NCBI GenBank assembly: GCA_023140195.1
Contig: JAGLME010000001.1
Coordinates: 124,001 to 188,000, forward strand
DNA length: 64,000 nt
Direction of reading: 5' to 3'
Source: Thermoplasmata archaeon
GTDB lineage: Archaea; Thermoplasmatota; Thermoplasmata; RBG-16-68-12; SOIM01
Position numbers and translations under genes: made by a program. Positions 63,701-64,000 of this stretch are shown piece by piece. Position 1 is the first letter of the stretch. The number at the start of each line of letters is the position of its first letter. A model generated the notes under the pieces. That model did no database searches, was not told the origin of the DNA, and worked only from the letters and a program-made list of their open reading frames with translations.

Positions 63701-64000
63701 ATGCCTCTTTCCGAGAGTTCGATGCAGAGGTTCAGTGCGGTCTGACCGCCCATTCCAGAGAGCAGTCCATCCGGCCTTTCCTTGGCGATTATCTTCTCCA
63801 GGAAGTGAGGCGTCAGAGGTTCCAGATAGACGGCGTCAGCTATGGCTGGATCTGTTTGGATAGTCGCAGGATTTGAGTTCACCACAACGGTCGTGTAGCC
63901 CTCTTCCCTCAATGATGTCAGTGCTTGAGATCCCGAGTAGTCGAACTCCGCTGCTTGACCTATCACGATTGGGCCTGACCCTATGACCATGACCTTCTTC
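60766..64000 (-). CDS. carB: Carbamoyl-phosphate synthase large subunit (5' end beyond window)
   Basis: The frame continues past the ATG-like codon at 63990 to the right edge (KKVMVIGSG), so the first ~10 residues are missing. Two ATP-grasp halves are present (first from GSGPIVIGQAAEFDYSG; second from GAGPIRIGQGIEFDTC), then the C-terminal MGS-like regulatory domain (GSVFISVRDEDKEEIT). It makes carbamoyl phosphate from bicarbonate, ammonia from the small subunit and two ATP for pyrimidine and arginine synthesis. The small subunit is not in the window. Its C-terminus is complete. Confidence 0.96.
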   Translation of the reverse strand, partial: KKVMVIGSGPIVIGQAAEFDYSGSQALTSLREEGYTTVVVNSNPATIQTDPAIADAVYLEPLTPHFLEKIIAKERPDGLLSGMGGQTALNLCIELSERGILDKYGVRLLGTSLEAIRKSEDRESFRDLMLEIDEPVPRSFPCSTVKEAKEAAQELGYPVIVRAAYTLGGTGSGIAHDEEELDTTVGLGLVYSRINQVLIEESVLGWIEYEYEVMRDSVDSCITICNMENLDPMGLHTGESIVIAPAQTLTDREHQMLRNAALKIIRALKIEGGCNIQFAVHPTTREYRVIEVNPRVSRSSALASKATGYPIARIAAKIGVGLTLDEIRNPIISETSACFEPMLDYVVIKIPRWPFDKFRTVNKKLGTQMKSTGEVMGIGRTVEEAILKSIRSLDVGKIALEADEMTDEDILEELSRPTDKRLFAIAEAIRRGVKLEEISELSGWDLFYLQKIENILDMERRLSIDPSLIQEAKKLGFSDEHIAEVTKSEESEVRAKRREVTFKMVDTCAAEFEAVTPYYYSTHEDECNIERTKSRKVLIVGAGPIRIGQGIEFDTCCVHGIQALREEGIDALMLNNNPETVSTDFDISDRLYFDPITLEDVLNIIEKEEPEGVILQLGGQTSVNLAVPLQKALDENGYKTKILGTSSESMDIAEDRRRFEALMRKLNIHQAEAGTGFSYEELKKVAERIGYPVLVRPSYVLGGRGMEIVYNDEELKRYVSEATQISSRHPVLVDRYLDHAIEIDVDAVSDGEDVFIGGIQEHVEEAGVHSGDAVCVLPTQNLDEDILQEIRRVTIEMCRGLKIIGLINIQIAVKDRTVYVLEANPRASRTVPYVSKAIGIPLTKIATKVALGYTLKELGYVGEAETRRVAVKAPVFSFQKLQGVDCILGPEMKSTGEIMGLDDSFGTSYYKAMISAGNELPLKGSVFISVRDEDKEEITRVAQKLSEYGFEFYATLGTARHLREHGIDVAAVYKIEEKKAPTAIGLMRESKINLLINTPTESWGARRDGHMMRRVAIDLGVPFLTTIQAATAAVLALEAARHNKIDVAPLEQDIAMRRDEEVLVASEKISEPNSKAE

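Noticed and set aside
1-64000. Transposase, integrase, CRISPR-Cas or rRNA genes
   Set aside because: I looked for typical motifs (DDE or tyrosine recombinase cores, Cas motifs, rRNA signatures) and saw none in this window.

Overview
The window is archaeal and most likely comes from the Thermoplasmatota (Thermoplasmata-like Euryarchaeota). Evidence: archaeal-type translation and transcription genes (eL24, eS28, L7Ae, aIF5B, Rpo6/RpoK, uS2), a TiaS agmatidine synthetase, TATA boxes about 25-30 bp before starts, several leaderless genes, frequent TTG/GTG starts, and very large secreted proteins with C-terminal membrane anchors. The lineage is inferred from gene content; no marker-gene tree was possible.

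Layout. 1-12.85 kb: a one-directional minus-strand set consisting of a Ras/Rab-like small GTPase, two giant paralogous single-pass surface proteins that share a cytoplasmic domain, and a DUF2341/LamG protein running off the left edge. 13.0-19.5 kb: a CAU tRNA with a predicted 39-nt intron in its T-loop, then a minus-strand string TldD-PmbA-ATPase-permease-ATPase-permease. 19.6-33.9 kb: an Lhr-type helicase, a B12/radical SAM protein, a zinc-ribbon/TPR membrane protein, an RlmE methyltransferase, PurM, a metallo-beta-lactamase-fold hydrolase, a coiled-coil protein with a degenerate KaiC domain, a SecB-like protein, a Pro-rich membrane protein and TiaS. 33.9-42.4 kb: a class III aminotransferase, DUF5679, the Rpo6-enolase-uS2-MEMO cluster, CutA, a DUF6015-like protein, an M50 protease, a KaiC-like ATPase, a GNAT protein and a 53-residue zinc protein. 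42.4-46.5 kb: the L7Ae-eS28-eL24-NDK-aIF5B operon and a nitrilase-family enzyme. 46.5-48.2 kb: tRNA-Glu(CUC) followed by two ~780-bp modules, each holding a paralogous gene and ending in a copy of the tRNA 3' end. 48.2-60.8 kb: a secreted PKD metalloprotease, a large surface protein, and a MacB/FtsX-like ABC transporter. 60.8-64 kb: CarB, cut by the right edge.

The best candidates for undescribed biology are: (1) the surface-protein/GTPase locus, where two 1,600-1,700-residue ectodomains end in a conserved cytoplasmic alpha/beta domain that I suggest is roadblock/longin-like and could talk to the adjacent GTPase; (2) the tRNA-Glu-anchored tandem modules; (3) the T-loop intron tRNA, whose bulge-helix-bulge cut sites restore a consensus loop; and (4) the TldD/PmbA plus double ABC exporter operon. 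No CRISPR array, transposase, integrase or rRNA gene was seen. Three genes of 46, 53 and 57 codons are included; they are short but well supported.
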